In this document: piece by piece, positions 7,001 to 8,119 of the stretch | Position numbering within the stretch: the stretch's first letter is position 1 | How the letters are laid out: each line of letters begins with the position of its first letter | Assembly (NCBI GenBank): GCA_003517675.1 | Contig: DPAC01000107.1 | Span: forward strand, 43,258-51,376 | Direction: 5' to 3' | DNA from: Porphyromonadaceae bacterium | GTDB lineage: Bacteria; Bacteroidota; Bacteroidia; Bacteroidales; Dysgonomonadaceae | Length of the DNA stretch: 8,119 bases | Notes under the pieces: model-generated | Databases searched by the model: none | The model's input: the letters and a program-made list of their open reading frames with translations, nothing else | What the model was told of the DNA's origin: nothing | Program-made: the position numbers and the translations under genes

Positions 7001-7150
7001 GCGATGGGAACAGCGGTGATAGGCGGTCTGCTGATTTCCACCCTGCTCACCCTGTTCGTGGTCCCGGTGATGTACATCTACCTCTCTACCGACAGGGAAG
7101 CAAATAACAAAAAGATGAAACAAGAAGAAACCAATCATGCACAGGACTAA
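4085..7150 (+). CDS. RND multidrug-type efflux permease (AcrB/HAE1-like)
   Basis: This 1021-residue protein is a full-length RND permease that would work as an inner-membrane homotrimer and drug/proton antiporter. TM1 is at about 11-31 after the typical MNFSELSIRRPVLA start. A large periplasmic porter loop follows, then TM2-TM6 (about 336-484) and TM7 (524-546). A second periplasmic loop runs to about 840 and TM8-TM12 lie at about 845-1002. The proton-relay residues are intact: Asp400-Asp401 in GLVVDDSIVVTEN (TM4) and Lys912 in GLVAKNGILIVEFAN (TM10), matching AcrB Asp407/Asp408/Lys940. The first half has the conserved VREYPNVDNPIITVRVSYPGA segment. This pattern fits the hydrophobe/amphiphile group rather than heavy-metal CusA-like pumps, but the substrate is unknown. 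It is slightly shorter than E. coli AcrB (1049) and within the family range. Its last 14 bases overlap the outer-membrane factor gene, so translation of the two is probably coupled. Confidence 0.96.
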   Translation: MNFSELSIRRPVLATVMVLIILIFGAIGYTNLAVREYPNVDNPIITVRVSYPGANAEVIENQITEPLEQNINGIPGIRSLRSQSSQGSSRITVEFELDVDLERAANDVRDKVSIAQRYLPRDADPPIVSKADADSDPIMQITVQSPTRSLLELSEIADLTVKERLQTISDVSAVEIWGEYRYAMRLWLDPIRMAAYNITPMDIKNALDRENVELPAGSIEGDQIAQSIRTMGLMQTPEEFNNLILIEDDFRIVRFRDVGYAELDAANRQNIFRRNGVPMVSCVIIPQPGANHVNIADEVRLRMEQMKKDLPEDVTLDVAFDNTQFIRASITEVQSTLIIAFILVVLIIFAFLRNWRVTLIPVVAIPISLIGIFFVMYLVGFSINVLSMLAVVLAVGLVVDDSIVVTENIFHKIEDGMDPEEAAIAGSKEIFFAVISSTITLVAIFIPIVFLEGMTGRLFREFSIVLAGTVLISAFVALSFVPMLSSRLLSRERKKSRFYDKTEVFFNGMNRFYETTLRSFFRRKWLVFPILILAAALIVLFWNIIPAEMAPLEDRSQITIRTTPPEGATYEFIRDYTDRIAAIADSIVPERESNIVFTRTGFGMVRIILPDISERERSQMEIADELARGVRNETAARSFVQQQATFGGRRAGMPIQYVLQAPNIEKLQEFIPPFMERVNQSPYFQMSDVDLKFTKPEAQILIDRDKAAMLGVSTRDIGQTLQYALSGQRMGYFYMNGKQYEILGEINRQQRNTPVDLKTIYIKNNNGQMIQMDNLVKLEESVAPPQLYRYNRFNSATISAGLAPGYSLGEGLEEMDRIAADVLDDSFRTALEGESRNFRESSSSLLFAFGLAILLIFLVMAAQFESFKDPFVIMFSVPMALFGALLFMWLSGVTMNIYSQIGIIMLIGLVAKNGILIVEFANQRQQAGLSKYNAIIEASVLRLRPILMTSISTMLGLLPLMFATGEGANGRIAMGTAVIGGLLISTLLTLFVVPVMYIYLSTDREANNKKMKQEETNHAQD

Positions 7151-8119
7151 AGAGTGGTTCATCATACTGCTTTGCTTTCTGCTCCCCCTTGCCTCCTCTG
7201 CACAAGAGCTGATGGATCTGCAGGAGTGTTTACGGAAAGGACTGGAGAACAACTATGCGCTCCGGATCGTCCGGAACGAGGAGCAGATATCAGACAACAA
7301 CGTCACCCTGGGTAATGCAGGATTTCTGCCCTCCGTAACCCTCAACTCAGGATATAACCTCCGTAGCAGCAACAGCGATCAGTTTCCCGCCGGCGAGGAG
7401 GCCACCCTCCAGCAGCGCAATGCTTCTACCGGCACCCTGGATGCAGGGGTGAACCTCAACTGGACCCTCTTTGAGGGATTCAGTGTGCAGACCAGTTACA
7501 GGCGGTTACAGGAGTTGAAGAGAGTGGGTGAACTCAACACCCGCCTGGCGGTGGAGAATTTTATCGCCAACCTCACTGCGGAGTACTACAACTACGTCCA
7601 GCAGCAGATACGTCTGGGCAACCTCAAATATGCGGTGGCGCTCTCCAGGGAACGGCTCCGCATCGTGGAGTCACGCTATCAGGTGGGGTCACTCTCACGA
7701 CTTGATCTGCAACAGGCAAAGGTTTACTTCAATGCCGACAGCTCACTGCTGATCCAGCAATATGAGATCCTGCACAGCTCCCGTATCCGGCTAAACGAGA
7801 TGATGGGTGGCGATGTGAATCACACTTTTGCTGCAATCGATACAACGATTTCCTACAACGCCTCTCTGCAGAAAGAAGAACTGCTGGAGGATGCCCTGCA
7901 GCAGAACACCCGGTTGCTGCTGGCTGTGAAGAACAAAACGCTCAGCGAACTGGAACTGAAGAGCCGCCAGAGTCAGAATTTCCCCTATCTCCGGCTCAAC
8001 ACCGGATATGGGTTCACCCATTACAACTACAACAGCGGCACATTGGACCGACAACGCAACTGGGGCCCCACGGTGGGTGTGACGCTGGGTTACACCCTCT
8101 TCGATGGCTTCAATCGCAG
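7137..8119 (+). CDS. TolC-family outer-membrane efflux protein (3' truncated)
   Basis: The frame starting at ATG 7137-7139 stays open to the window edge, giving 327 residues of a family usually 430-480 long, so the 3' end is cut by the window. Residues 1-22 are a signal peptide, with likely cleavage after SSA (22/23). There is no lipobox, so it is probably not a lipoprotein, unlike many NodT/OprM proteins. The mature start (LMDLQECLRKGLENNYALRI) is the usual first TolC helix. The internal duplication of the family shows as two strand motifs, NLNWTLFEGF in the first half and VTLGYTLFDGF at the window end. Each follows a long coiled-coil helical pair, for example ESRYQVGSLSRLDLQQAK. Three copies would form the outer-membrane barrel and periplasmic tunnel that accept substrate from the adaptor and permease encoded upstream. 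The start overlaps the permease gene by 14 bases in another frame, which supports this start and an operon. Confidence 0.93.
   Translation, partial: MHRTKEWFIILLCFLLPLASSAQELMDLQECLRKGLENNYALRIVRNEEQISDNNVTLGNAGFLPSVTLNSGYNLRSSNSDQFPAGEEATLQQRNASTGTLDAGVNLNWTLFEGFSVQTSYRRLQELKRVGELNTRLAVENFIANLTAEYYNYVQQQIRLGNLKYAVALSRERLRIVESRYQVGSLSRLDLQQAKVYFNADSSLLIQQYEILHSSRIRLNEMMGGDVNHTFAAIDTTISYNASLQKEELLEDALQQNTRLLLAVKNKTLSELELKSRQSQNFPYLRLNTGYGFTHYNYNSGTLDRQRNWGPTVGVTLGYTLFDGFNR

Noticed and set aside
6608..7252. 214-codon minus-strand open frame across the permease/TolC junction
   Set aside because: It is antisense to two real genes, its His/Gln-rich product resembles no family, and it is explained by the codon use of the sense strand.

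Overview
The window looks like chromosomal DNA from a member of the Bacteroidota, most likely the order Bacteroidales. The reasons are a fimbrillin-like lipoprotein with a C-terminal DUF6359-type domain, a Bacteroidales-style alpha-L-rhamnosidase tail, TAnnTTTG-type promoter boxes, and no strong Shine-Dalgarno sequences. The genes are moderately GC-rich and the spacers AT-rich, which would suit a Dysgonomonadaceae- or Parabacteroides-like genome, but that finer placement is a guess.

Left part (1-2575). The window opens inside the last 82 codons of a plus-strand glycoside hydrolase, probably a GH78 alpha-L-rhamnosidase, ending at 251. A perfect 10-bp hairpin follows it. After an AT-rich spacer comes a complete 426-residue lipoprotein (534-1814) with a fimbrillin/Mfa-like body joined to a DUF6359-like C-terminal domain. 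A strong GC-rich hairpin (1845-1873) lies between its stop and the end of the convergent minus-strand gene, a secreted SGNH/GDSL hydrolase (1877-2575) with all four conserved blocks intact.

Middle spacer (2576-2981). This 406-bp divergent intergenic region is the least ordinary part of the window. It has three copies of an 18-base repeat (consensus AATCAASGGTCAAWTTAT), the first overlapping a perfect 9-bp inverted repeat, then a paired TCGATA repeat. Two perfect TAnnTTTG boxes face the efflux genes and one faces the esterase gene.

Right part (2982-8119). A tightly packed plus-strand operon encodes a tripartite RND efflux pump: periplasmic adaptor (2982-4079), 5-bp gap, inner-membrane RND permease (4085-7150), 14-bp overlap, then a TolC-family outer-membrane factor (7137 to the window end, 3' truncated). 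Together they should form a proton-driven pump spanning both membranes. The substrate cannot be read from the sequence. No regulator gene is adjacent within the window.

I found no RNA genes, CRISPR arrays, insertion sequences or phage genes. The pump and the carbohydrate/surface genes belong to well-known families. The candidates for something undescribed are the repeat cluster in the divergent spacer and the fimbrillin-DUF6359 architecture.
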